DNA from: Terriglobia bacterium
GTDB taxonomy: Bacteria > Acidobacteriota > UBA6911
Reading direction: 5' to 3'
Assembly (NCBI GenBank): GCA_020072565.1
Contig: JAIQGI010000008.1
Coordinates: forward strand, 124,001 to 188,000
DNA: 64,000 nucleotides
Below the pieces are notes generated by a model. That model searched no databases. It saw only the letters and a program-made list of their open reading frames with translations, and was not told the origin of the DNA. Positions within the stretch are counted from its first letter, which is position 1, and every line of letters begins with the position of its first letter. The translations under genes and the position numbers were made by a program. This document shows positions 48,337 through 57,030 of this stretch, one piece after another.

Positions 48337-49038
48337 ATGAAGATTGCGCTCCTCGGCTACGGCAAGATGGGTAAGCTCGTGGAGACGCTGGCCAGGCAGG
48401 AAGGCTGGGAAATCGGGCCCAGACTGGACATCCACAACAATGCGGGGGGAAGAGGAATCACAAAGGCGGCCATGGAGAAAGTGAATGTCGCCATTGATTT
48501 TTCGCAACCTGACGCAGTCTTGCCCAATGTGGAAGCCGCGGCGCGCCTGGGAATCAACCTGGTGGTCGGGACTACCGGATGGCTGAGCGATTTGGAAAAG
48601 GTCGAGGGTCTGATCCGGGAAGCCGGCATCGGCATGGTCTATGGCTCGAATTTTTCGGTCGGAATGAACCTGTTTTTCGAGATTGTCGCGCGCGCGGCCC
48701 AGCTTATAGGCACCCTTCCTCAATACGACCCGTTTCTGGCCGAGCAGCATCATCAGGCCAAGAAGGATTCTCCCTCCGGAACCGCGCTCAAGCTGCAGGC
48801 AATTCTGGCGGCGCACTTCCCGAATCGCACTCTTGCCGTAGCCTGCACACGGTCAGGATTCATTCCCGGCAACCACCAGGTGGGTTTCGACAGTGAGGCG
48901 GATACGATCCTGCTGGAACACCGGGTCCGAAGCAGGCAGGGATTTGCCGAGGGTGCGATCCTGGCCGCCAAATGGGTTTCAGACAAAAAAGGGCTGTACG
49001 ATTTTCACAGTGTGTTTACGCAAATACTGGAGATATGA
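48337..49038 (+). CDS. dapB: 4-hydroxy-tetrahydrodipicolinate reductase
   Basis: DapB (233 residues) reduces the product of DapA with NAD(P)H in the DAP/lysine pathway. The start is ATG 48337 (CTGGAGG upstream; MKIALLGYGKMGKLVE). The nucleotide loop GYGKMG, NLVVGTTGWL, SNFSVGMNLFFE, and the active-site motif HHQAKKDSPSGTALKL (catalytic His, Lys and substrate SGT) are all present. It is slightly short for the family (about 240-270) because the central loop is compact, as seen in some thermophile and acidobacterial forms. Second gene of the operon. Confidence 0.95.
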   Translation: MKIALLGYGKMGKLVETLARQEGWEIGPRLDIHNNAGGRGITKAAMEKVNVAIDFSQPDAVLPNVEAAARLGINLVVGTTGWLSDLEKVEGLIREAGIGMVYGSNFSVGMNLFFEIVARAAQLIGTLPQYDPFLAEQHHQAKKDSPSGTALKLQAILAAHFPNRTLAVACTRSGFIPGNHQVGFDSEADTILLEHRVRSRQGFAEGAILAAKWVSDKKGLYDFHSVFTQILEI

Positions 49039-49042
49039 ATGA

Positions 49043-49096
49043 AAACCACGGAATGCGCGAAGGCAGTCTTCGAGTCTTTCGTGCATTCCGTGGTTT
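49043..49096. repeat. 14-bp inverted repeat between dapB and dapA
   Basis: AAACCACGGAATGC (49043-49056) is perfectly mirrored by GCATTCCGTGGTTT (49083-49096) around a 26-base loop that itself has GCGAA/TTCGT. It sits immediately before the dapA ribosome site (GAGG near 49099). No T-run follows. Confidence 0.6.
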
Positions 49097-49108
49097 CTGA
49101 GGCGCAGC

Positions 49109-50005
49109 ATGAGTGAAGCGGAAGCCATCAAAGGATGCGGCACTGCTCTGGTCACGCCCTTCCGGCCTGATCTCAGCCTGGATCGCGAGACGTTGATCTC
49201 TCTTGTTTCATGGCAGATCCAGGAAGGAATCGACTTCCTTGTGTCTTGTGCCACGACCGGGGAAAGCGCGACACTGACCCACGAAGAGATTCTGGAGGTT
49301 GTGAGGATCACGGTGAAGACCGCAGCGGGGCGTCTCCCAATAGTGGCCGGTGCCGGCAGCAACAACACCGCTCACGTAATCGAAATGGTCCGGGAACTCG
49401 AACGCGAGGGCGCAGACGCGATCCTTTCCGTCTCGCCTTATTACAACAAGCCGACACAGGAGGGTATTTACCAGCATTTCCGCGCTGTCGCGCAATCGAC
49501 CCGGATGCCGGTCATCATCTATAATGTCCCGGGCCGCACGGGCAGCAACATACTGCCGGAGACGCTGCTGCGGCTTGCCGAGATTCCGAACATCTACGGC
49601 GTGAAAGAGGCCAGTAACGATATTTCCCAGATCGGCGACGTCTGTACGCGCGTTCCTCCGGGCTTTCGAGTTTTTTCCGGCGATGATGCGCTCACTCTTC
49701 CCGTGATCGCCCTAGGCGGTCACGGTGTGATCTCGGTTGCCGGCAACGAGGTGCCGGGAATGATGGCGAAATTCTGCCACGCCTGCCTGGAGGGGCGATG
49801 GGACGAAGCGCGAGCCTGGAACCGCAAGCTCTATCCGCTGATGAAGGTCAATTTTATCGAGAGCAATCCGATTCCCGTGAAAGCCGCGCTGGCGCTCATG
49901 GGGAAGATTTCCGAGGTCTACCGGTTGCCTCTGGTGAAAATGGGCGACGAAGCGCGCGCCCGGCTCGCCGGAACCCTCCTGGACCTCCAGTTGGTGACGA
50001 AATGA
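49109..50005 (+). CDS. dapA: 4-hydroxy-tetrahydrodipicolinate synthase
   Basis: DapA (298 residues) condenses pyruvate with aspartate semialdehyde. Conserved stretches are GCGTALVTPFRPDLSLD, SCATTGESATLTHEE, GAGSNNTAHVIEM, SPYYNKPTQEGIYQHFRAVA (with the catalytic Tyr), YNVPGRTGSNI, and the Schiff-base lysine in YGVKEASNDISQIG. FSGDDALTLPVIALGGHGVI follows as usual. The reading frame ends in the tetranucleotide overlap ATGA with dapD, showing translational coupling. The hairpin just upstream could modulate its expression relative to dapB. Confidence 0.97.
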   Translation: MSEAEAIKGCGTALVTPFRPDLSLDRETLISLVSWQIQEGIDFLVSCATTGESATLTHEEILEVVRITVKTAAGRLPIVAGAGSNNTAHVIEMVRELEREGADAILSVSPYYNKPTQEGIYQHFRAVAQSTRMPVIIYNVPGRTGSNILPETLLRLAEIPNIYGVKEASNDISQIGDVCTRVPPGFRVFSGDDALTLPVIALGGHGVISVAGNEVPGMMAKFCHACLEGRWDEARAWNRKLYPLMKVNFIESNPIPVKAALALMGKISEVYRLPLVKMGDEARARLAGTLLDLQLVTK

Positions 50006-50838
50006 ACTCACTGGAGCAGCAGATCAGCCGGCTTTTCCACGATCCGCCGCCTGCAGGATTCACCTCGGAGCAGTTCGAGGTTTTTGCCCGATTTAAGCAA
50101 CTCCTCAACACAGGGGAGATACGCGCGGCATCTCCCCAGGGGAGAAATTGGGAAGTCAATCTTTGGGTCAAGCAGGGCATCCTGCTTGGTTTCCGGATGG
50201 GAATCCTGCGCAACTACTCCATCAACGAGGACTTCCGCTACTTCGACAAGCATACGTTCCCGCTCAAACGGTTGACGATCGAAGATGGTGTCCGTGTGGT
50301 TCCGGGCGGATCCGCCATCCGGGACGGAGTGCATCTCGGGAAGGGGATCACCTGCATGCCGCCCATGTACATCAACGTGGGCGCCCACGTGGGTGACGAC
50401 ACCATGATTGACTCACACGCTCTGGTGGGTTCCTGCGCGCAGGTCGGCAGGCGCGTTCACGTCAGCGCCGGGAGCCAGATCGGAGGCGTCCTCGAACCGG
50501 TGGGCGCTCTACCGGTCATTGTCGAGGATGATGTTCTGATAGGCGGCAACTGCGGCATCTACGAAGGGACGGTCGTGCGCGAAGGGGCGGTGCTGGGGGC
50601 GGGAACCATTCTCACCGGCGGCACGCCCGTCTATGACCTGGTCAAGGAGACTGTCTATCGGAGGGAGAAAGACCGCCCGCTGGAGATCCCCGCCAGGGCT
50701 GTGGTCGTCCCCGGGGCGCGCGCGATCACCCTGGAGTGGGGTAAGGCGCAGCAACTGTCCGTATACACACCGATCATCATCAAATATCGGGATTCCAAAA
50801 CCGAGGGCAGCATTCAGCTGGAGGGTTTGTTGCGCTGA
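50002..50838 (+). CDS. dapD: Tetrahydrodipicolinate N-succinyltransferase
   Basis: This 278-residue acyltransferase uses succinyl-CoA in the succinylase branch of DAP synthesis. It starts at ATG 50002, overlapping the dapA stop by four bases (an in-frame extension upstream to 49798 is inside dapA and rejected). NWEVNLWVKQGILLGFRMG and the FPLKRLTIEDGVRVVPGGSA stretch precede the left-handed beta-helix made of hexapeptide repeats (YINVGAHVGDDTMIDSHALV, GSCAQVGRRVHVSAGSQIGG). GNCGIYEGTVVREGAVLGAG closes the helix. Presence of DapD indicates the succinylase rather than the aminotransferase (DapL) route; dapC and dapE are not in this window. Confidence 0.95.
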   Translation: MNSLEQQISRLFHDPPPAGFTSEQFEVFARFKQLLNTGEIRAASPQGRNWEVNLWVKQGILLGFRMGILRNYSINEDFRYFDKHTFPLKRLTIEDGVRVVPGGSAIRDGVHLGKGITCMPPMYINVGAHVGDDTMIDSHALVGSCAQVGRRVHVSAGSQIGGVLEPVGALPVIVEDDVLIGGNCGIYEGTVVREGAVLGAGTILTGGTPVYDLVKETVYRREKDRPLEIPARAVVVPGARAITLEWGKAQQLSVYTPIIIKYRDSKTEGSIQLEGLLR

Positions 50839-50855
50839 TTGCAGGAGGTCCTGCC

Positions 50856-52160
50856 ATGGCGCTTCTTGGTCCGTTCCGTGCGTACCGCTACAGCCCGAAA
50901 ATCGTCGGTGATCTTGCGCTCGTCGTCACGCAACCCTACGACAAAATCTCACCGGCGCTGCAGAAGGAGTGTTACCGGCGCTCCCCTTTCAATGTTGTGA
51001 GGGTGACCCGGAACCTCGAGAAACTCGACAATCCTGAGACCGATTACCCGGAGGCTGCCGGAGCACTTCAATCCTGGATCGATCGGGGCATCCTGTTGCA
51101 GGATGCTCTCCCCAGCATCTATGCGTACTACCAGCAGTATGAATTCGAGGGTGAAAGCCTGCTGCGCAGGGGCTTTGTCGCACTTCTTGACCTGCAGCAT
51201 TCTGCGGCCGGCATACTGCCGCACGAGCGCACGCTTGCCGAGCCCAAAATGGATCGTCTGCGGCTGCTGCGCAGCACCGAGTGCAACGAGGATATGATCT
51301 TCATGATCTATACGGAAGATCGGCTGAAGGTCAATCGTATCCTGGAAGAAACAACGGCGGCGCGGCCGCCGGAGATTGAAGTAAAGGACGATTCCGGCAG
51401 CGTCCACCGGCTTTGGTCCATCAGCGACACAAAGTCCGTCCGCAGGATCCAGGACGGCATGGTCCCCGAGGAGCTCTTCGTCGCCGACGGCCAACACCGG
51501 TTTGAAAGCGCGCTCAACTACAAGCGGGAGTGCGAAGCGCAGGGATGGAAGCCGGCGGCGGCGGAATCGTTCCACAGCCGGATGGTGGCTTGCTTCAACA
51601 GTGCCGAAGGCGGCATCACAATCCTGCCTACGCACAGGCTGATCCGCGACCTCCCGCACTTCGCCCCCCAGAAATTCCTGGAGGCGGCCGGAAAGTACTT
51701 TGAGGTGGAGCCATGTCTCCGGGCAGCCGATCTGTGGGAGAAAATGACGAACGGCCGGGACGCGACCCACGTCTTCGGCTTTTACGCCCGCAAGAAATTC
51801 TTCCTGCTGCGGCTGAGGGTCAAGGTGGACCCGCTCATGCTGGCACACGCGGAAGCCTACCGCAACATCGATGTCAGCATCCTGCATGCGGTGATCTTGG
51901 ATCGGCTGCTCGGGATCGACGAGAGCCAGGTCGTCAAACAGGCCCACGTGGACTTCGCCCGCGACCGCGATGTGTGCATGAAGCGGGTGAATGAAGGCGC
52001 CTGTCAGGCGGCATTTTTCCTGAACCCGGTGACCGTGGAGCAGGTCCAGCGTGTGGCGCTGCTTGGCGAGCGATTGCCGCAGGAGTCGACCTATTTCCAC
52101 CCCAAGCTCCTCACCGGCCTCGTCTTCATGAAGATGAAGATTTCCAAACCAGGAGCATAA
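50856..52160 (+). CDS. DUF1015 family protein
   Basis: This 434-residue cytoplasmic protein belongs to the DUF1015 family. It starts (AGGAGG upstream) with LLGPFRAYRYSPKIVGDLAL and VVTQPYDKISPALQKE, the family's N-terminal motif. YAYYQQYEFEGESLLRRGFV, the VALLDLQ region, the FVADGQHRFESALNYKRE motif and a C-terminal NPVTVEQVQRVALLGERLPQ block with ESTYFHPKLLTGL (metal/phosphate-like residues) follow. The biochemical role is not established to my knowledge. It is the last gene of the dap operon, 17 bases after dapD, which may hint at a metabolic link. Confidence 0.9.
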   Translation: MALLGPFRAYRYSPKIVGDLALVVTQPYDKISPALQKECYRRSPFNVVRVTRNLEKLDNPETDYPEAAGALQSWIDRGILLQDALPSIYAYYQQYEFEGESLLRRGFVALLDLQHSAAGILPHERTLAEPKMDRLRLLRSTECNEDMIFMIYTEDRLKVNRILEETTAARPPEIEVKDDSGSVHRLWSISDTKSVRRIQDGMVPEELFVADGQHRFESALNYKRECEAQGWKPAAAESFHSRMVACFNSAEGGITILPTHRLIRDLPHFAPQKFLEAAGKYFEVEPCLRAADLWEKMTNGRDATHVFGFYARKKFFLLRLRVKVDPLMLAHAEAYRNIDVSILHAVILDRLLGIDESQVVKQAHVDFARDRDVCMKRVNEGACQAAFFLNPVTVEQVQRVALLGERLPQESTYFHPKLLTGLVFMKMKISKPGA

Positions 52161-52224
52161 AAACCGCTGCCAAAAATCTCCACGCAGAGTTCACCGTGAT
52201 CGCAGCAACCGCCGGCAGGCCGCT

Positions 52225-52635
52225 TTACTGCCCCAGGTCGTAGGTGATCTTCACATCCGTGTCCGGCCGGAGGCAGGCATAGACGGAGCAGTAGGTTTCC
52301 CGCGACAGCTTGATGGCCCGCTCGACGTCGGCCGGATTGATGTCCTTACCGGCGATCTTGAAGTGCAGGTTGAGGGCGGTGAATCGCCGCGGGTGCGAAT
52401 CTGCTCGCGTTCCTTCGATTTGCGCCCGCACCGATTTCAATTCGGATCTCATCCTGCCGAGGATGTGCACGAGATCGATGGCCATGCATCCGGCAAGCGC
52501 CTCCATCAGCAATTCCATAGGGGTATTTCCGGCATGGCGCTCCCCGTCCATCCGGGTCTCATGGCCGCCGGCGCCGGCCGTGAACTGGAGGCCGCCGTTC
52601 CACACGATTTCAGCACGCATCGGTTGATCGCTCAT
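52225..52635 (-). CDS. OsmC/Ohr family protein
   Basis: This 136-residue protein is probably a thiol peroxidase that detoxifies organic hydroperoxides. The two redox cysteines are visible in MEALAGCMAIDLVHILGRMR and ETYCSVYACLRPDTDV. The N-terminal beta strand part (AEIVWNGGLQFTAGAGGHE) fits the OsmC subgroup. The start is ATG 52635, with AGGTGA upstream inside the end of the preceding hydrolase gene. The short spacing to that gene (5 bases between its stop and this start) suggests co-transcription and coupled translation. Confidence 0.88.
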   Translation of the reverse strand: MSDQPMRAEIVWNGGLQFTAGAGGHETRMDGERHAGNTPMELLMEALAGCMAIDLVHILGRMRSELKSVRAQIEGTRADSHPRRFTALNLHFKIAGKDINPADVERAIKLSRETYCSVYACLRPDTDVKITYDLGQ

Positions 52636-52640
52636 TGCCG

Positions 52641-53552
52641 TCACCTGCTGCCGAAGTAAGCAGCGGCCTGTTCGGTGATGCGGGCGACGGCGTCTTCAAG
52701 CATCGTTCCCATGCCGAAATGGTTTGCGGTGAAAATCGACACTACGACCCTCTTGTTCCCGGTTTCGAGCACGCCGACGTCGTTGGCGATGTACGGGAGG
52801 AAGTCGCCAGTCTTATGGGGTGCGCGCCCGAAGCCGGTGTAAGAGAGATAACGTGGAATGCGGGTGGCGTAGAGCTGGCCGCGCATGTGCTGGAGCATCT
52901 TCTGGCTCGCCTCTTTGCTGACGGCCTCTCCTTTCTCGATCTTTTCCAGCAGCAGGCCGATCTGCCGCGGCGTCGCCAGCCCGAAGGGGTGCTTGGCTTC
53001 GCGGTGGAAGGTGTCCCGATTGGTGGCGGCAAGAGCCTTGAACCAGTCGGCCGCCAGGCCGGTCGCGCGGATCTTGTCGTACCCGTAAGAATCCATGAGC
53101 TTGTTGACTGCCTCCGGCCCCCCGACCTTCTGGAAGATGAGATCGGTTGCCGTGTTGTCGCTGACGATGATCATGAGGTCCATAATGTCCTCATAGGTCA
53201 TCACCGTGCCCTCTGCCCAGCGCTGGAGGATGCCGGTGCCCTGCCGTTTTTCCGAAGCTTTGAGGGCGTGAGTCTCCGACAGCTTGATATTCCCTTCCTC
53301 GTCCTGGCGGTAGGCTTCCACCATGAGCGGGATCTTGATGACCGACATCGTGTCCATCTGCTCATCCGCATTAAGCGCGATTTCTTCCCCGGTCTCGATG
53401 GACTTTATGTAGATCCCCCATTTGGCGTTGATGGATCTTGTGATCGCTTCGATGCGCGATCTTGCGGCTTCAAGCGGTGTCCGTTGCTGTTGCTGCTGGA
53501 ACGCCATCGCGAAGAACGACAGGGCGCAGACAGCCAGAATGCGTTTTTTCAT
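52641..53552 (-). CDS. Class A beta-lactamase-like serine hydrolase
   Basis: This 303-residue secreted hydrolase has the class A beta-lactamase fold. ATG 53552 is preceded by GAGGGAG; the signal peptide is KKRILAVCALSFFAMAF. Conserved elements: SxxK in TMSVIKIPL (Ser70, Lys73), SDN in IIVSDNTATDL (131-133), and KTG in APHKTGDFLPY. I could not place the omega-loop glutamate (E166), which true beta-lactamases need for deacylation; the sequence there reads FHREAKHPFGLATPRQ. It may therefore be a peptidase or esterase of the same superfamily rather than a resistance enzyme. It is followed by the OsmC gene in a likely operon. Confidence 0.85.
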   Translation of the reverse strand: MKKRILAVCALSFFAMAFQQQQQRTPLEAARSRIEAITRSINAKWGIYIKSIETGEEIALNADEQMDTMSVIKIPLMVEAYRQDEEGNIKLSETHALKASEKRQGTGILQRWAEGTVMTYEDIMDLMIIVSDNTATDLIFQKVGGPEAVNKLMDSYGYDKIRATGLAADWFKALAATNRDTFHREAKHPFGLATPRQIGLLLEKIEKGEAVSKEASQKMLQHMRGQLYATRIPRYLSYTGFGRAPHKTGDFLPYIANDVGVLETGNKRVVVSIFTANHFGMGTMLEDAVARITEQAAAYFGSR

Positions 53553-53698
53553 CTCACACTCCCTCATGGCGATATGGGTTGTTCACGCATGATAACACCA
53601 GAATTTCAACATCAGGATAGCAGAGGAAACGAATTCTTGCTCCACGACATCTGCGCCCTCTGCACTGAGATTCTTTTGTGCTAGACTCTTCCCTCGGT

Positions 53699-55426
53699 AT
53701 GAACGCCAGGCAAACAAAGATCGTACTCGGCATCACCGCAGCCGTGATCCTGTGCTGGCTGACGGCGCCATTTTGGGGCAGCGGCGACAGGACGGCCATG
53801 CCCGTTTCCCAGACCCCGCTCCTGTTTAATGCGGAGCAGGCTTTCCAAGTCACGCAGGAGTTCGTGACCCAAAACCCAAGGCGGGTGCTGGGAAGCATCG
53901 AGGCGCGGCAGGCCACAGGCAATCTGCGGGATCATCTGAAGGATCTGGGCTACTCGCTCGATCCTCCCTCTTATTTCAATGCCACGATAGCGGGGCGCCG
54001 CCAGGTCGGAAGCAACGTCGTAGCTTTCAGGGCAGGCACACTCCCGGAAATGCTCGTTGTGATCGCGCATTACGACACGGCGCGCACGACGGTGCAGGGG
54101 GCGATGGACGACGGCTCCGGCATCGGAGTGATGCTTGAACTGGCGCGGGTGTTTGCAGGTTCCCCCCTTCGTCACAGCCTCCTGATCGTTGCCACCGACG
54201 GCGAGGAATGGGGCATGCTCGGGGCCGCCGACATCGCACAAAACTATCCGGAAAGGCGACGATTCACAGCGGTGCTTTCCCTGGACTGGGTGAGCATCGG
54301 CGATCTGGCGGAACTCCGGCTGGATGCAGACGGGCAGATGAGCGGCTATGCGCCCGCGTGGCTGCGCCGGATCGCGGTCGGAGCTGCCGAAGCTCAAGGA
54401 CTGCCCGTGGTGGCCCCCTCCGGCTTTCGGGAAAGCCTTCAGAGGGCCATCGCACTGTCACTCACCGACCAGGGGCCCTTTCTGCATGCCGGGATTCCTG
54501 CGGTCAACCTGGGCAGCGGATCGGTGGATGAAGCGCGCGTGAGGGAAGTCTACCATTCTCCCAACGACACGATCGAAAACCTGAAGCCGGCGAGCATCGG
54601 GAAATACGGCCAGGCGGCAGAACGCATTCTGCGTTCCATTGATGAGCTCGTGCCAGTCGCGCCCGGGATGAACAATGCTTTTAATTGGAGCGACGATACT
54701 TTCGTTTCCGGGTGGGCGATGACGCTCCTGCAATACCTCGCTTTCCTCCCGTTTCTGGCCATGCTCGTTTTTGGGTGGTCGCAGGCTCGCTTATCTCTGA
54801 CTACGGGGAAAATCCTGCGGGAAGCAATTTTCTTCCTGGCGTGGCTCCTGCCTCTCGGCCTGATTTATTCGCTGATTCTATTTTGCCGCCTGATGCGACT
54901 CCTGCCTCACAATAGCTCGTATCCGGGACCTCTCAAGGATCCTCTGCTGACGCACCCTGCCTGGGGCGTGCTCTGGGGAATCCTGGCAGGTGCGGTCGTC
55001 GTATGGATCGGCCTGCATTTCCTTGCGAAGTACCTGACGCGCGGGCAGTCACCCTCTTTCGGCTCCTCCAAGACGGTCCTGATGACAGTCCTGCTGATCG
55101 TGGTCGTGCTCGCCTTGCAGTACAATCTCTACTGGGCGACGAGCTTTCTGGTTTTTCCCGCTCTGATCTGGGGAGCGCTGGGGCAGGGGCGGAGCCCCGG
55201 TGCGCGGGCAGCCGGCGTACTTGCCATCCTGGCAGGAGGATTCGGGCTTTATGCCGCGGCAATTCTCTCCGGACGCAGCCTGGGAGTGGGTTTGGACATG
55301 ATCTGGTACGCGGTCCTCGGTTTGAGCAACGGCATGCTGCAATGGCAGGGTTTCTTTCTGGCGGCGGCCGCATTTGTGGTCGGCCTGCGACTTCTGTCCC
55401 TCCAGTTCTTACGCCACCCGGACTGA
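53699..55426 (+). CDS. Membrane-bound M28 family zinc peptidase
   Basis: This 575-residue protein has one N-terminal membrane helix (TKIVLGITAAVILCWLTAPF). An exported M28 aminopeptidase domain follows (about 50-310), and then 7-8 C-terminal helices. Zinc-site motifs are VVIAHYDTARTTVQGAMDDG, SGIGVMLELARVF, VATDGEEWGMLGAADI (catalytic Glu pair) and LSLDWVSIGDL, with the final His in VREVYHSPNDTIENL. The layout recalls eukaryotic Fxna/ERMP1 and bacterial homologues that have a peptidase followed by a membrane bundle. The start at ATG 53699 is chosen over 53678 since it begins directly with the helix. The substrate is unknown. Confidence 0.85.
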   Translation: MNARQTKIVLGITAAVILCWLTAPFWGSGDRTAMPVSQTPLLFNAEQAFQVTQEFVTQNPRRVLGSIEARQATGNLRDHLKDLGYSLDPPSYFNATIAGRRQVGSNVVAFRAGTLPEMLVVIAHYDTARTTVQGAMDDGSGIGVMLELARVFAGSPLRHSLLIVATDGEEWGMLGAADIAQNYPERRRFTAVLSLDWVSIGDLAELRLDADGQMSGYAPAWLRRIAVGAAEAQGLPVVAPSGFRESLQRAIALSLTDQGPFLHAGIPAVNLGSGSVDEARVREVYHSPNDTIENLKPASIGKYGQAAERILRSIDELVPVAPGMNNAFNWSDDTFVSGWAMTLLQYLAFLPFLAMLVFGWSQARLSLTTGKILREAIFFLAWLLPLGLIYSLILFCRLMRLLPHNSSYPGPLKDPLLTHPAWGVLWGILAGAVVVWIGLHFLAKYLTRGQSPSFGSSKTVLMTVLLIVVVLALQYNLYWATSFLVFPALIWGALGQGRSPGARAAGVLAILAGGFGLYAAAILSGRSLGVGLDMIWYAVLGLSNGMLQWQGFFLAAAAFVVGLRLLSLQFLRHPD

Positions 55427-55513
55427 AACTTCCGAGATCGGTTTGATATGCATCCGCTCGAAGCGATCGAGCGGATTAAATCCCGCGCCGCGTCCATAAT
55501 CCGATCTCGGCAT
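55409..55513 (-). pseudogene. Truncated N-terminus resembling PA0069-type radical SAM protein
   Basis: A 34-residue minus-strand peptide reads PRSDYGRGAGFNPLDRFERM and then HIKPISEVSVRVA before a stop. RGRGAxxNPxNRFExxHxE is the N-terminal hallmark I associate with the PA0069/Rv2578c family of radical SAM proteins, but the Fe-S cysteine motif and everything after are absent. It overlaps the last 18 bases of the M28 gene. The same DNA contains two nested perfect palindromes (55432-55441 with 55501-55510; 55454-55461 with 55467-55474). It is either gene debris or a short relic peptide. The family call rests on recall only. Confidence 0.4.
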
Positions 55514-55551
55514 GCCAGATTCAATGAGAGCAGCCGCTTCCGATCGATTTC

Positions 55552-56877
55552 CTAGTTCTTTTGTTCCGGTCTTTCCAGAACATAGGCTCGGCCGGCATCC
55601 GCTCGCTTGAGCAGGATGGCAAACACCAGGCCGGTCAGGCCGAGGCAGGCAAACATGATTTGGGATGAGGTGTAAGAACTGGTGTTGTGGGCCAGCATCC
55701 CGTTCAGATAGGGGAACAGAGCCAGGCCCATGTTCTGGATCATGGTGGTCAAGCCGAAGGCCGTGCCCACTTTTCCCTTGGGCACCACCAGCGGGATGGA
55801 GGGCCACATAGCCGCCGGAACCAGGACGAACGCCGTGCCGAGCACAATCATGGGCAAACGCGGGTCGATATGTGTCAGGCCCAGGACCAGGTGGCTCGCG
55901 ATCAGCAGAACGGATCCCAGAATCATGAGGGAGGCACGTCTGCCGATTCTGTCCACCATGCGGCCCGCGAAAGGAGCGAAGATCATCGATGCGAAGATGG
56001 GGATGCTCGTGATTCCCGGAGCGGTGGTGAACATGTGGAAAAGATTAAAAAAGGCCTGGTAGAAAAAGCCGCCCTCACCCGGTTGTATATCGGCGATTCC
56101 CCACTTCGTTGCGATCAGGTTGGTGGAGAGGGCAGTGAAAGGAAAGATGGCAGAATAGAACGTGACGCACAGCAGAGTCACATACCAATAAGTGTTGGTG
56201 AAGGCCCGCACATCGGCAAATACGATCTTGTCTCCCGCCCCTTCCTCTTTCGTTCCCAGCACGATCTCTCCCCGCCGGTCCATGGCATTGGACACGAGGT
56301 TACACAGTAGGGAAAGGCCACAGAGGAAAAATGCGGCCCACAACGCGTAACGGAAGTTTCCGAAATAACTGGCGATCAGGGCTTCCGTATTGAACGAAAA
56401 AAGCGTTCCCAGGCGGCTGATGGTCAGCGCCACACCGAAGGAGAGGGCCAGCTCTTTCCCCTTGAACCACTTGGAGAGAATAGCCAACTGGGCCACCACC
56501 AGCGACTCTGACCCCGCCCCAAACACGAGGCGCCCGGCAAAAAGCATCCAGGACGACTGGGCCAGCGCAACGATCAGCGCTCCCAGAGTCACCAGCAGAG
56601 AGAACAGCAGAGAGGCACGCCGGGTTCCCAGCCGGTCCGTGATGACCCCGCCGAAAAAGACGATGGCAATTGCGGCGATGGAATAAGCGGAGTAAAGGCT
56701 TCCGATGGTCCCCGTGGAGATGCCCATCTTCTGAATGAGGATGTTTTCAATGGCTCCGATAGAGTCGTAGGCGAAGTAGGACCCGAAAGTCAGCATGCTG
56801 ACAAACAACAGAAGAGTGAAACGATACAGCCGTGTGGAAGGATGGAACCCAAGGACATTCCGGGCGGGCTCGCTCAT
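55552..56877 (-). CDS. Major facilitator superfamily transporter
   Basis: This 441-residue transporter has 12 hydrophobic segments. It starts after GGGGGT (ATG 56877). MFS features are the loop-2/3 motif GGVITDRLGTRRASLLFSLL, the loop-8/9 equivalent FAGRMVDRIGRRASLMILGS, and FAYDSIGAIENILIQKMGIS after TM1. A central hydrophilic loop (GEIVLGTKEEGAGDK) separates the halves. Sequence pattern suggests an organic-anion/sugar-phosphate-like subgroup, but the substrate cannot be inferred. It is convergent with the peptidase gene. Confidence 0.85.
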   Translation of the reverse strand: MSEPARNVLGFHPSTRLYRFTLLLFVSMLTFGSYFAYDSIGAIENILIQKMGISTGTIGSLYSAYSIAAIAIVFFGGVITDRLGTRRASLLFSLLVTLGALIVALAQSSWMLFAGRLVFGAGSESLVVAQLAILSKWFKGKELALSFGVALTISRLGTLFSFNTEALIASYFGNFRYALWAAFFLCGLSLLCNLVSNAMDRRGEIVLGTKEEGAGDKIVFADVRAFTNTYWYVTLLCVTFYSAIFPFTALSTNLIATKWGIADIQPGEGGFFYQAFFNLFHMFTTAPGITSIPIFASMIFAPFAGRMVDRIGRRASLMILGSVLLIASHLVLGLTHIDPRLPMIVLGTAFVLVPAAMWPSIPLVVPKGKVGTAFGLTTMIQNMGLALFPYLNGMLAHNTSSYTSSQIMFACLGLTGLVFAILLKRADAGRAYVLERPEQKN

Positions 56878-57030
56878 GGATACCCCCTAGGGAAAGGAAA
56901 AGAGCAAACAGCCTAATAAAAAATCCGGAGAAAGGCAAGGCGCATGGAGTTTGCGGCCGCGATTCAGGCGTCGCGATTAAAAAGCAGCCACGAATGACAC
57001 AGCGCCGCATCGCCGCACTCGAAAAATCTC

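Noticed and set aside
49798-50001. Upstream extension of dapD
   Set aside because: The added residues lie inside dapA in another frame, while ATG 50002 gives the canonical ATGA overlap and family start.
52641-53552. Calling the serine hydrolase a true beta-lactamase resistance gene
   Set aside because: SxxK, SDN and KTG are present but the omega-loop glutamate cannot be placed, so only the superfamily is stated.
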